DNA from: Gammaproteobacteria bacterium
Lineage (GTDB): Bacteria > Pseudomonadota > Gammaproteobacteria > 21-64-14
Assembly: GCA_027013145.1 (NCBI GenBank)
Contig: JALUXX010000065.1
Location: forward strand, 62,001-126,000
Direction of reading: 5' to 3'
Length of the DNA stretch: 64,000 bases
The first letter of the stretch is position 1. Each line of letters begins with the position of its first letter. The notes under the pieces are model-generated. The model had not been told where the DNA came from. It ran no database searches and saw only the letters and a program-made list of their open reading frames with translations. Of the stretch, positions 20,091-28,279 are shown one piece after another. A program made the position numbers and the translations under genes.

Positions 20091-21641
20091 ATGGGCAGCC
20101 GAGACAAACTGATCGTGTTCGATACCACCTTGCGCGACGGGGAGCAGAGCCCCGGGGCGTCGATGACGCGCGAGGAGAAGGTACGTATCGCCAAGGCGCT
20201 TGAGCGCATGCGGGTGGACGTCATCGAGGCGGGATTTCCCATCGCCAGCGAGGGCGACTTCGAGTCGGTCGCGGCGGTGGCCCGCGCGGTTGGCGACAGC
20301 ACCGTCTGCGGCCTCGCGCGCGCCGTCGATCGCGACATCGACCGCGCGGGTGAGGCGCTGAAGGGGGCGCGGCGGGCGCGCATCCACACCTTCATCGCCA
20401 CCTCGCCGATCCATATGAAGATGAAGCTGCGCATGGAGCCGGAGCAGGTGCTCGAGCAGGCCGTGCGCGCCGTGCGCCGCGCGCGCGGGTATACCGAAGA
20501 CGTCGAGTTCTCCCCGGAGGACGCCGGTCGTTCGGAGATCGACTTTCTTTGCCGGGTGCTCGAGGCGGTGATCGACGCCGGCGCGCGCACCGTGAACATT
20601 CCCGACACCGTGGGTTACAACGTGCCCGAGCAGTTCGGGGCGCTCATCCGTACCCTCATCGAGCGGGTGCCGAACTCCGACCGCGCGGTGTTCTCGGTGC
20701 ACTGCCACAACGATCTCGGCCTGGCCGTGGCCAACTCCCTCTCGGCGGTGATGCACGGCGCGCGTCAGGTCGAGTGCACCATCAACGGGCTCGGGGAGCG
20801 CGCCGGAAACGCGGCGTTGGAAGAGATCGTCATGTCGGTGCGCACGCGCCGCGACGTCTTTCCCTGCGACGTGGACATCGACACCACCCAGATCGTGCCG
20901 ACCTCGCGTCTGGTATCGGGGATCACCGGTTTTCCCATTCAGCCGAACAAGGCGATCGTCGGTGCCAACGCCTTCGCCCACGAATCGGGGATCCATCAGG
21001 ACGGCGTGCTGAAGAACCGCGAGACCTACGAGATCATGCGCGCCCAGGACGTGGGCTGGAGCATGAATCGCATCGTGCTCGGCAAGCATTCGGGCCGCAA
21101 CGCCTTTCGCACCCGGCTCAAGGAGTTGGGGATCGAGTTCGAATCCGAGGAGGTCCTCAACCAAGCCTTCGCGCGCTTCAAGGAACTCGCCGACAAAAAG
21201 CATGAGATCTACGACGACGATCTCCAGGCGCTGGTGACGGAGGCGAGCTTCGCCGCCGGAAACGAACGCGTCCAGCTCGTCTATCTCCGCGTCTGCAGCG
21301 AGAGCGGGCAGACGCCGCACGCGCGCCTGATCCTGCAGGTCGAGGGTGAGGAGCGCGAGGCGGGCGCCGCCGGCAGCGGCCCGGTCGACGCCGCCTTCAA
21401 GGCGATCGAGGAGATCGTGCACAGCGGCACCGAGCTGCTGCTCTACTCGGTCAACAACATCACCACCGGCACCGATTCGCAGGGGGAGGTCACCGTGCGC
21501 CTCGGGCTGGGGGGACGCGTCGTCAACGGACAGGGCGCCGATACCGATATCGTCATCGCCTCCGCCAAGGCCTACGTCAACGCCCTCAACAAGGTCCTGG
21601 GACCGGCCGAGCGCACGCACCCCCAGGCGGCGGATGTCTGA
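20091..21641 (+). CDS. leuA: 2-isopropylmalate synthase
   Basis: LeuA condenses 2-oxoisovalerate with acetyl-CoA, the first committed step to leucine. The 516-aa protein has the HMGL-like TIM barrel with the signature [13 protein letters not shown] (about 10-22), the metal-binding H-C-H-N-D motif ([14 protein letters not shown]), the [10 protein letters not shown] motif and a C-terminal LeuA allosteric domain (about 390-505) for leucine feedback. I start at ATG 20091, where the conserved N-terminus begins; an upstream in-frame ATG would add 19 unconserved residues. The stop overlaps the uracil-DNA glycosylase start by 8 bases. Confidence 0.96.
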   Translation: MGSRDKLIVFDTTLRDGEQSPGASMTREEKVRIAKALERMRVDVIEAGFPIASEGDFESVAAVARAVGDSTVCGLARAVDRDIDRAGEALKGARRARIHTFIATSPIHMKMKLRMEPEQVLEQAVRAVRRARGYTEDVEFSPEDAGRSEIDFLCRVLEAVIDAGARTVNIPDTVGYNVPEQFGALIRTLIERVPNSDRAVFSVHCHNDLGLAVANSLSAVMHGARQVECTINGLGERAGNAALEEIVMSVRTRRDVFPCDVDIDTTQIVPTSRLVSGITGFPIQPNKAIVGANAFAHESGIHQDGVLKNRETYEIMRAQDVGWSMNRIVLGKHSGRNAFRTRLKELGIEFESEEVLNQAFARFKELADKKHEIYDDDLQALVTEASFAAGNERVQLVYLRVCSESGQTPHARLILQVEGEEREAGAAGSGPVDAAFKAIEEIVHSGTELLLYSVNNITTGTDSQGEVTVRLGLGGRVVNGQGADTDIVIASAKAYVNALNKVLGPAERTHPQAADV

Positions 21642-22371
21642 GGGTCCGCAGCCGCTGCGCCTGCGCTACCTGCAGGCCATGGGCATCCCCGTCTGGGTAC
21701 GGCGCGCGCGCGCCGCCCCGGCGGCGGATCCCCGCCCCGCGCGGGGAGGCGGCGCGGCGGGGGAGGGCGGCGCGGCCGATGGCACGGACACGGCCGGGCT
21801 CGACTGGGACGCATTGCAGGCGCGCGTGGCGGGGTGCGAGCGCTGCGGACTTGCGCGCACGCGCACGCAGACCGTCTTCGGCGTGGGCGACCGCAACGCG
21901 CGCTGGATGTTCATCGGCGAGGCCCCGGGGGCGGACGAGGACCGCCAGGGGGAGCCCTTCGTCGGGCGGGCGGGGCGGCTGCTCAACGCCATGCTCGCCG
22001 CGCTCGGGCTGGAGCGGCGCGCGGTCTACATCGCCAACATCCTCAAATGCCGGCCGCCGAACAACCGCGACCCGGCCCCGGAGGAGGTCGCCTGCTGCGA
22101 GGACTACCTGCGGCGCCAGGTGGCCCTGGTGGCCCCGGCGGTCATCGTCGCACTCGGGCGCGTCGCCGCCCACAACCTGCTCAAAACGGACACCAGCCTC
22201 GCGCGGCTGCGCGGTCGGGTCCATCGCTACGGACCGCGCGGGACGCCGCTCATCGTGACCTATCACCCGGCCTATCTGCTGCGCTCCCCCGGGGAGAAGC
22301 GAAAGGCCTGGGAGGATCTGTGCCATGCCCGGCGTGTCGCGCTGCAGGACGACGATCCCGCCGCAGGCTGA
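21634..22371 (+). CDS. uracil-DNA glycosylase, family 4 (Fe-S type)
   Basis: The 245-aa enzyme removes uracil from DNA. It has the family-4 motifs [20 protein letters not shown] (95-114) and [10 protein letters not shown] near residue 210, and four cysteines placed to hold a 4Fe-4S cluster (C68, C71, C139 and C154 or C155). The first 60 residues are a Pro/Ala/Arg-rich tail often seen in the DNA-polymerase-related members. It overlaps the end of leuA by 8 bases and precedes rimI by 68 bases, an order found in many gammaproteobacteria without leuA. Confidence 0.92.
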   Translation: MSEGPQPLRLRYLQAMGIPVWVRRARAAPAADPRPARGGGAAGEGGAADGTDTAGLDWDALQARVAGCERCGLARTRTQTVFGVGDRNARWMFIGEAPGADEDRQGEPFVGRAGRLLNAMLAALGLERRAVYIANILKCRPPNNRDPAPEEVACCEDYLRRQVALVAPAVIVALGRVAAHNLLKTDTSLARLRGRVHRYGPRGTPLIVTYHPAYLLRSPGEKRKAWEDLCHARRVALQDDDPAAG

Positions 22372-22439
22372 GGGGTGCCGTCCGCCGTGGATGGTATACT
22401 TGCGTCGTCGCCCTCCCTCCACCGACCCCGGAACGTGGA

Positions 22440-22907
22440 ATGAGCGCCATCCTCAAAGACAGCCCGCCCCGTTTCCGCCCGATGCGCGAACGTGACCTCC
22501 CCGGGATCATCGAGATCGAGGAGAGCGCCTACGACTTCCCCTGGACCGAGGGGATCTTCCGCGACTGCCTGCGCGTGGGCTACTGCTGCTGGATCTACGA
22601 GCAGGCCGGGGCGATCACCGCCTACGGGGTGATGTCGGTCGGCTACGGCGAGGCCCACATCCTCAACCTCTGCGTGCGCCCGGACGCACGGCGCGGCGGG
22701 GTCGGGCGCCGCATGCTCGGTCACCTGCTGGACCTGGCGCGTCGTCACCACGCCGAAACCGCGCTGCTCGAGGTCCGCCCGAGCAACCGCGCCGCCCTGC
22801 TTCTCTACCACGGGATGGGCTTTCAGGAAGTCGGGTTGCGGCGCGGCTACTATCCCGCGGCCCGGGGCCGTGAGGACGCGCTGATCCTCGCCTATCGCCT
22901 GGTCTGA
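22440..22907 (+). CDS. rimI: ribosomal protein bS18 N-terminal alanine acetyltransferase
   Basis: The 155-aa GNAT protein has the RimI pattern: FRPMRERDLPGIIEIEESAY at the start, the acetyl-CoA loop RPDARRGGVGRRML and the terminal LEVRPSNRAALLLYHGMGF block. It acetylates the N-terminus of ribosomal protein S18. It sits after the uracil-DNA glycosylase gene; a TATACT -10-like hexamer lies at 22395-22400, but I found no matching -35. It is the last gene before a long gene-free stretch. Confidence 0.9.
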   Translation: MSAILKDSPPRFRPMRERDLPGIIEIEESAYDFPWTEGIFRDCLRVGYCCWIYEQAGAITAYGVMSVGYGEAHILNLCVRPDARRGGVGRRMLGHLLDLARRHHAETALLEVRPSNRAALLLYHGMGFQEVGLRRGYYPAARGREDALILAYRLV

Positions 22908-23229
22908 GGTTCCCGGGTCCGCGTTTCCCCTACGCTCCTGTCGAAAAACTTGACAGCCGAATGGATGTATAAGGTTTTGTTATCTCGATGATTGGTGGAC
23001 GATCATCGGGGGCGGTGCGTTCCCCTGCCGATCTTGTCGGAATTTTTTACAAGCGCCTGATATTCGTAGTAATTTAAATCAACCTTTTGTATTTTCTGCC
23101 AATCTTTCGTGCGACGCGAAGTAACCGCGGTGCTGCGCCGTCGGAAATTTTGACAAAATCGCCGTCGGGCCGCTGCCGCATCGCAAGAGGTCCCGACGAC
23201 GATTTGATTTTCCGATGGAAAACGGCTGT

Positions 23230-23244
23230 TGGCACGACTCTTGT
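23230..23244 (+). promoter_or_regulatory. sigma54-like (-24/-12) promoter motif
   Basis: TGGCACGACTCTTGT matches the RpoN consensus TGGCAC-N5-TTGC except for the last C, with correct GG to GC spacing except that GC reads GT. It points right into the structured, gene-free segment. A single near-match in 64 kb can arise by chance. Confidence 0.35.
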
Positions 23245-23657
23245 CTGCAATAGGCCTGTGAGGAGAGGAGGAGCGTCCGCGGTCCCCAAGGGGCCGAGCC
23301 TTCGGGACCCGCGGATTCCCCGGCTCGCGGTTCAAGAACGACAATGGGCGCCCGCGCGCCCGTAACCGGGCGGAAAAACCACCAATCACCGCCGCGCGAA
23401 CCCGGGTCGGACGCGATTGCAGGCATCGGCCACCGAATAACGACAAGGCGTACGACAACGACAATCAACGCGCCGCCAACGGCCATTACAACGAGAATAC
23501 CAAGAGCACCTGCCGCGGAGAATTGACGGCGCCAGGCGGGCGGCGAGCCACAGGGAAGTGGGTCGGTTTCGCCGCCGGGTGGCCGTCGTTTCCCTTCCCC
23601 CCTAATCCCAATGGTACTTACTCAAGCTCCGGCCGCTCCAAACCGTCTGGAGTTGAG

Positions 23658-23721
23658 CCACGGAACCCACGGACGCACGGAAAGGTTGTGTCTTTGTCGG
23701 TGGGTTCCGTGGGTTCCGTGG
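23658..23721. repeat. CCACGGAA-family hairpin repeat, copy 1
   Basis: CCACGGAACCCACGG (23658-23672) and its exact inverse CCGTGGGTTCCGTGG (23707-23721) flank a 34-base loop and are followed by six Ts. The same arms recur at 33.7, 40.2 and 40.4 kb. The T-run means this copy could end transcription coming from the left. Confidence 0.75.
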
Positions 23722-23742
23722 CCATTTTTTACCATGCGGGCA

Positions 23743-24639
23743 CTAAGTAAGCGCCATTTCCCCTAATCCCCGAACCCGTGAAATCCCGGGGGCGTGTCCC
23801 GGTGTGCGCGGACGGCGCGATGATCGCCCGCAGACGCGGTTGCGTCCCTCCGCCTTGGCGCGGTACAGGGCCTCGTCCACCGACTTGAGCAGCCGCTCCG
23901 GCGTATCGACCCCGGTGCCGAAGGAGGCCACCCCGATACTGACGGTGCAGTGCAGCGGAATCGAGTCCCGGGTCTCGTGCGGTCCCAGGACCTCGGTGGC
24001 TTCGATCCCGCGACGCAGCTTCTCCGCGAGGGCGAGCGCCCGGTGGCGCCCGGTCTGGGGGAGGATCAACAGCAGTTCCTCGCCGCCGTAGCGTCCGAGT
24101 ATGTCCGAGCGGCGTACCGAGCGCTTGAGATAGTCGCCGATGCGCACCAGCACGCGGTCGCCCAGGTCGTGCCCGTAGGTGTCGTTGACGCGCTTGAAGT
24201 GATCGATGTCGAGCAGCAGTACGGACAGTGCCGTGCGGTAGCGGTGGGCGCGCGCGACCTCGTCGTCGAGTTTTCGGTCCAGGTAGCGCCGGTTGTAGAT
24301 CTCCATCAGCGGATCGGTGATCGCCTCGCGCTCAAGCGTCGCCATCTGGCGCAGGAACTCGATGGCCTGGTGGCTGATGTGACTGATGAGGAGGACGAAC
24401 AGCGCGCCTCCTAGGAACACTACTGTAGTGACGATGTCGTTGAAACGGTACACGCCGTAGGCGTAGCTGTAGGCATAGGCGATATAGCCGGCGATGAACA
24501 GCACCACGCCCCCCTCGATCACCGCCCACCAGCCGCGGTTGGTGGGGATCTCGGCGCGGATGCGATGAATGTTGCGCAACGCGGAGACGAGGACGAGGGC
24601 GCCGATCAGGGCCAGGGTCGGGATCACGGTCGTCTTCAT
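23743..24639 (-). CDS. membrane diguanylate cyclase (GGDEF)
   Basis: The 298-aa protein would make cyclic di-GMP. Three transmembrane helices occupy about residues 3-21, 37-57 and 68-89; a short linker leads to a GGDEF domain (about 105-275). The active-site motif is G185-G-E-E-L189, and RRSD at 176-179 is a correctly spaced inhibitory I-site, so product feedback is likely. No PAS, HAMP or EAL domain is present. It is a lone gene, divergent from the MFS transporter gene; the 219 bases between them carry no clear motif. Confidence 0.92.
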   Translation of the reverse strand: MKTTVIPTLALIGALVLVSALRNIHRIRAEIPTNRGWWAVIEGGVVLFIAGYIAYAYSYAYGVYRFNDIVTTVVFLGGALFVLLISHISHQAIEFLRQMATLEREAITDPLMEIYNRRYLDRKLDDEVARAHRYRTALSVLLLDIDHFKRVNDTYGHDLGDRVLVRIGDYLKRSVRRSDILGRYGGEELLLILPQTGRHRALALAEKLRRGIEATEVLGPHETRDSIPLHCTVSIGVASFGTGVDTPERLLKSVDEALYRAKAEGRNRVCGRSSRRPRTPGHAPGISRVRGLGEMALT

Positions 24640-24858
24640 GTTCGGCGGTCCGGTCCTCGCGGCGCGGCACGGTGTCGGCGGGCCCGCGCGGCGACGGGGT
24701 CGCGGCGCGGGGGCAATGGCAATGGTTTCCGGGTCGGAGTGTACCCGAGACGCCGGGCGTGCGGCAGTCGACCCGGCCGGTCGACCGGGACGCCGGGGCC
24801 GCGTAGCATACGGCGGCGGCCCGGACGCCGTCCCGGGCCCACAACCGCGGGGGTGGCC

Positions 24859-26139
24859 ATGCCGGGTCGGTGCCGGATCGATCGTGCGACGCTGTCCTGG
24901 GCCCTCTACGATTGGGCCAACTCGACCTTCGCCACCACGGTGATGGCCGGATTCTTCCCGGTTTTCTTCCGGGAATACTGGAACGCCGGGGTGGCGCCGA
25001 CACTGGCCACGTTCCGGCTCGGCGCGGCCAATTCGGCGGCCAGCCTCACCATCCTCGTCCTGGCGCCGGTGCTCGGCGCGATCGCCGACGCGGGCGGCGC
25101 CCGCAAGCGGTTTCTCGCCGCGTTCGCCGGGCTCGGTATCACTACGACGGGGGCGCTGTACCTCGTCGCGCGCGGGGACTGGGCCGCCGCGGCGGTCCTC
25201 TACGGACTGGCCGCCGTCGGTTTCGCCGGCGCGAACCTCTTCTACGACGCCCTGCTCGTGCATGTGGCGGGCCCCGATCGCATCGATCGCGTCTCCGCAC
25301 TCGGCTACGCGCTCGGCTATCTCGGCGGTGGCTTCCTGCTCGCGATCAACGTGCTGATGGTGCGGCATCCGGCCTGGTTCGGCCTGGCCGACGCCGCGCA
25401 GGCGGTGCGCGCGGCGTTCCCGATGGTGGCCGTCTGGTGGGCGCTGTTCACCGTACCCCTGCTGCGCCACGTGACCGAGGCGCGGGTGCGGCGGCCCGCG
25501 GGCGGAGCGGCGCGCGGCGTCGTCGCCGGTCTGCGGCAGTTGGCCGCCACCTTTCGGCATGTGCGGCGGCTGCGTTACGTCGCGCGCTTCCTGCTTGCCT
25601 ACTGGCTCTATATCGACGGCGTGGGCACCGTGATCCGCATGGCGGTCGCCTACGGGCTGGAGTTGGGATTCCACGCCCCGGACCTGCTCCTCGCCCTGTT
25701 GATCACACAGTTCGTCGGGTTTCCGGCGGCGATCGTGTTCGGGCGGATCGGGGAGCGTCACGGACCGCGGCTCGGGATCCTGGTGGCCATCGCCGTCTAC
25801 TGCGTCGTGCTGGTGTGGGCCGCCCGCATGCACGACCGCCTGGATTTCTTCGGCATCGCGGTGACCATCGGGTTGGTGCAGGGCGGCATCCAGTCGTTGA
25901 GCCGCTCCCTCTACGCGCGCTTGATTCCGGTCGGCAAGTCCGGCGAGTTCTACGGGTTCTACAACATGCTCGGAAAGTTCGCGGCCGTGCTCGGCCCGGT
26001 CCTCATGGGCTGGGTCGGTTGGTGGACGGGGAGTCCGCGCGTCTCGATCCTGTCGCTCCTGGTGCCTTTCCTGCTCGGCGCGGCGGTCGTCTGGCGGGTG
26101 GACGAGCGCGCCGGGCGGCGGTTCGCCGGGGAACTCTGA
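24859..26139 (+). CDS. MFS transporter, UMF1/Atg22-like family
   Basis: The 426-aa protein has about twelve transmembrane helices. Its start (SWALYDWANSTFATTVMAGFFPVFF, residues 13-37) and the GVVQ-like segment VQGGIQSLSRSLYARLIPVGKSGEFYGFYN are typical of the UMF1 permease family, related to yeast Atg22. The substrate is unknown. GGGGGTGGCC precedes the ATG. A 94-base gap separates it from the DUF2970 gene. Confidence 0.86.
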   Translation: MPGRCRIDRATLSWALYDWANSTFATTVMAGFFPVFFREYWNAGVAPTLATFRLGAANSAASLTILVLAPVLGAIADAGGARKRFLAAFAGLGITTTGALYLVARGDWAAAAVLYGLAAVGFAGANLFYDALLVHVAGPDRIDRVSALGYALGYLGGGFLLAINVLMVRHPAWFGLADAAQAVRAAFPMVAVWWALFTVPLLRHVTEARVRRPAGGAARGVVAGLRQLAATFRHVRRLRYVARFLLAYWLYIDGVGTVIRMAVAYGLELGFHAPDLLLALLITQFVGFPAAIVFGRIGERHGPRLGILVAIAVYCVVLVWAARMHDRLDFFGIAVTIGLVQGGIQSLSRSLYARLIPVGKSGEFYGFYNMLGKFAAVLGPVLMGWVGWWTGSPRVSILSLLVPFLLGAAVVWRVDERAGRRFAGEL

Positions 26140-26233
26140 TCCGGCGTCGCCGATCGGCTACGCCTTCGCCGCGACCCGCGGGATGCGGTAAAATGCGCCT
26201 CCGTCCGCGTGCCACCGCTTCAGGAGATCCGCT

Positions 26234-26452
26234 ATGCCCGATCCAGCCCCCACGCCGCGCCCGACGCTCCTCCAGATCATTCAGAGTGTGCTTGCGGCGA
26301 TGTTCGGGGTGCAGAGCGAGCGTAACCGCGAGCGTGACTTCGCGCACGGCACCCCGTCGCAGTACATCATCGTGGGCCTGCTCGCGGTCCTGCTGTTCGT
26401 GTTGATTCTGTTCGGCGTGGTCCGGCTGGTACTCTCGCTGGCGGGGGGTTGA
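26234..26452 (+). CDS. DUF2970 small membrane protein
   Basis: The 72-aa protein has a DUF2970-like pattern: a soluble N-terminal part with LLQIIQSVLAAMFGVQSERNR followed by one transmembrane helix (about residues 45-68). Its function is unknown. A good ribosome site (CAGGAGATCC) lies upstream. Its stop overlaps the ATG of opgG, so the two are translated as a unit. Confidence 0.78.
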   Translation: MPDPAPTPRPTLLQIIQSVLAAMFGVQSERNRERDFAHGTPSQYIIVGLLAVLLFVLILFGVVRLVLSLAGG

Positions 26453-28032
26453 TGTCCGCACGTTTGGAACGGCGCGTGCGCGCCGGAGCGGGCGCGCGGC
26501 GCGCGATCGCCGCGGCGTGCGCCGTGGCGGGCCTGACGGTCACCTGTGCGGCGGCGGCCGGCGGATTCGGTTTCGGCGACGTGATCGCGCGCGCCCGTGC
26601 GCTCGCCGTGCGGCCCTACCAAGCCCCCAAACCGATCCCGGCGTTTCTGCGCAAGCTCCGCTTCGAGGAGTACCAGGGCATCCGCTTCGATCCCGACAAG
26701 AGTCTGTGGAACGGGTCGCGCTTTCAGGTGATGCTGGTGTCGCCGGGGCTCTATTACACGCACGCGGTGAAGATCCGCATCGTCGACGCGAGCGGGATCC
26801 ACGCCGTTCCCTATCGCAAGGACGACTTCACGTTCGCCGACCCGGCGCTCAAGAAACGTATTCCGCCCAACCTCGGGTATGCGGGATTCAAGCTGACCTA
26901 TCCGCTCAACGGCCCGCACGCGCACAACCAGTTTCTGGTGTTCGCCGGCGCGAGTTATTTCCGCGGTGTCGGCCGCAACAACGTGTTCGGCTTGTCGGCG
27001 CGCGGGGTCGCCGTCGATACCGGCCTGCCTTCGGGCGAGCGCTTCCCTTCGTTCACGGAATTCTGGCTGGTGCGCCCGAAACCGGACGCACACGCCATGA
27101 CGCTCTACGCCCTGCTCGACGGGAAGGACCTCGCGGGAGCCTACCGCTTCGTGGTCTATCCCGGCGATCCGACGACCCTGCAGGTGAGTGCGGTCCTGTT
27201 TCCGCGGAAGTCGATCCCGTTGCTCGGCGTGGCGCCGTTGACGAGCATGTTCTTCTACGGCTCCAATACCCCGCGCCCGTCCGGAGAGTGGCGGCCGCAG
27301 GTCCACGACTCCGACGGGCTGTTGATCCACAACGGGTCGACCGGGGAGTGGCTGTGGCGGCCGCTGCGCAACCCGAAGGAACTCCAGATGTACTATTTCG
27401 AGACCGACGACGTCGCCGGTTTCGGTCTGCTGCAGCGCGACACCCGATTCTCGAGCTACGAGGACGCCGGGGCGCTGTACGGCGAGCGCCCCAGCGCGTG
27501 GGTGCGGCCCGGCGGGAAGTGGGGGAAGGGGCACGTGGTTCTGGTGGAACTCCCAACAGGGGACGAGACCAACGACAACATCGTCGCGTTCTGGGCGCCC
27601 CAGAGCCCGCCGCCGCCGGGGCGCCCGTTGCGCCTGTCCTATACACTGAGCTTCGGCGGGCCGGACGTCCCCGCCGAGCCGATGGGGCGGGCCGCGGCGA
27701 CCTTCGTCGGTAACGGCGCGATCGTCGGCGGTGGCAGCGTGAAGGGCGCCTACCGCCTGGTCGTGGACTTCGCCGGCGGCCCGCTGGCCGGGCTCCCGCC
27801 CGATGCGCCGGTGACCGGCGTGGTGAGCGCCCAGGACGGCGGGGAGGTGCTCGAACACTACGTAGAATACGTGAAGCCGGCCCACCGCTGGCGCCTGTCG
27901 GTACTGGCGAAACCGGCCCCGGGGCGACCGTTGGCGCTGCGGGCCTACCTGCGCGACGGCAAGCGCACCCTGACCGAGACCTGGTCCTATGAACTCCCTC
28001 CCGGAAACGACATCGTCCCGGAAGGGGGGTGA
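26452..28032 (+). CDS. opgG: glucan biosynthesis protein OpgG (MdoG)
   Basis: OpgG is the periplasmic protein needed with OpgH to make osmoregulated periplasmic glucans. The 526-aa protein has a twin-Arg-free signal peptide (about residues 16-36, ending CAAAAG), then the MdoG beta-sandwich domain starting FGFGDVIARARALA and containing the FRGVGRNNVFGLSARG-type core. ATG 26452 overlaps the DUF2970 stop. It is followed by an overlapping 96-aa gene and opgH, giving opgG-orf-opgH. Confidence 0.92.
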   Translation: MSARLERRVRAGAGARRAIAAACAVAGLTVTCAAAAGGFGFGDVIARARALAVRPYQAPKPIPAFLRKLRFEEYQGIRFDPDKSLWNGSRFQVMLVSPGLYYTHAVKIRIVDASGIHAVPYRKDDFTFADPALKKRIPPNLGYAGFKLTYPLNGPHAHNQFLVFAGASYFRGVGRNNVFGLSARGVAVDTGLPSGERFPSFTEFWLVRPKPDAHAMTLYALLDGKDLAGAYRFVVYPGDPTTLQVSAVLFPRKSIPLLGVAPLTSMFFYGSNTPRPSGEWRPQVHDSDGLLIHNGSTGEWLWRPLRNPKELQMYYFETDDVAGFGLLQRDTRFSSYEDAGALYGERPSAWVRPGGKWGKGHVVLVELPTGDETNDNIVAFWAPQSPPPPGRPLRLSYTLSFGGPDVPAEPMGRAAATFVGNGAIVGGGSVKGAYRLVVDFAGGPLAGLPPDAPVTGVVSAQDGGEVLEHYVEYVKPAHRWRLSVLAKPAPGRPLALRAYLRDGKRTLTETWSYELPPGNDIVPEGG

Positions 28033-28279
28033 GGCGGCGTCCACCCTGTGCGAGTTGGCGCTCGGGCGCGTGCTTGCCTACCTGCGCGGCGCCGGCGTGG
28101 AGCTCACTCCCGAGCGTTTGTGCGAGGCCCTGCGACTGGTAGAGGCGGAACTCGCCGCCGGTGAGCACGATCTCCTGGCGCGCGTGATGGATGCCGTCGT
28201 ACGGCGCTTCGTCGTCTCCCCGCGCCTCGTCCCCGCACCGGCGCCGCCGCCGTGCCGCGGGAGCATCGGCTATGGGTGA
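27989..28279 (+). CDS. small hypothetical protein between opgG and opgH
   Basis: The 96-aa frame starts inside the end of opgG (44-base overlap) and ends 8 bases into opgH. The middle (about residues 20-72) looks like a helical soluble domain: ALGRVLAYLRGAGVELTPER followed by EALRLVEAELAAGEHDLLARVMDA. It has no signal peptide or membrane helix and I do not recognise a family. Tight packing suggests it is real and coupled to opgH, but in such GC-rich DNA an overlapping open frame can occur by chance. Confidence 0.5.
   Translation: MNSLPETTSSRKGGEAASTLCELALGRVLAYLRGAGVELTPERLCEALRLVEAELAAGEHDLLARVMDAVVRRFVVSPRLVPAPAPPPCRGSIGYG

Larger units (their letters stand above)
22908..23742. other. gene-free region with lower GC, sigma54-like promoter and hairpins
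   Basis: About 835 bases between rimI and the diguanylate cyclase gene have no frame with protein-family character. AT-rich patches (22945-23110, 23130-23230) contrast with flanking genes. It holds a sigma54-like motif (23230-23244), then GGAG-rich sequence and a strong inverted repeat around 23279-23318 (CCGCGGTCCC pairing with GGGACCCGCGG), and at its right end the CCACGGAA-type hairpin repeat. A short frame rich in Asn/Asp/Tyr codons at about 23430-23520 has no start codon and I do not call it. Confidence 0.6.

Noticed and set aside
23003-23464. 153-residue minus-strand frame in the gene-free region
   Set aside because: It is rich in Arg/Ser/Pro, has no hydrophobic core or family pattern, and runs through the sigma54-like motif and hairpins.
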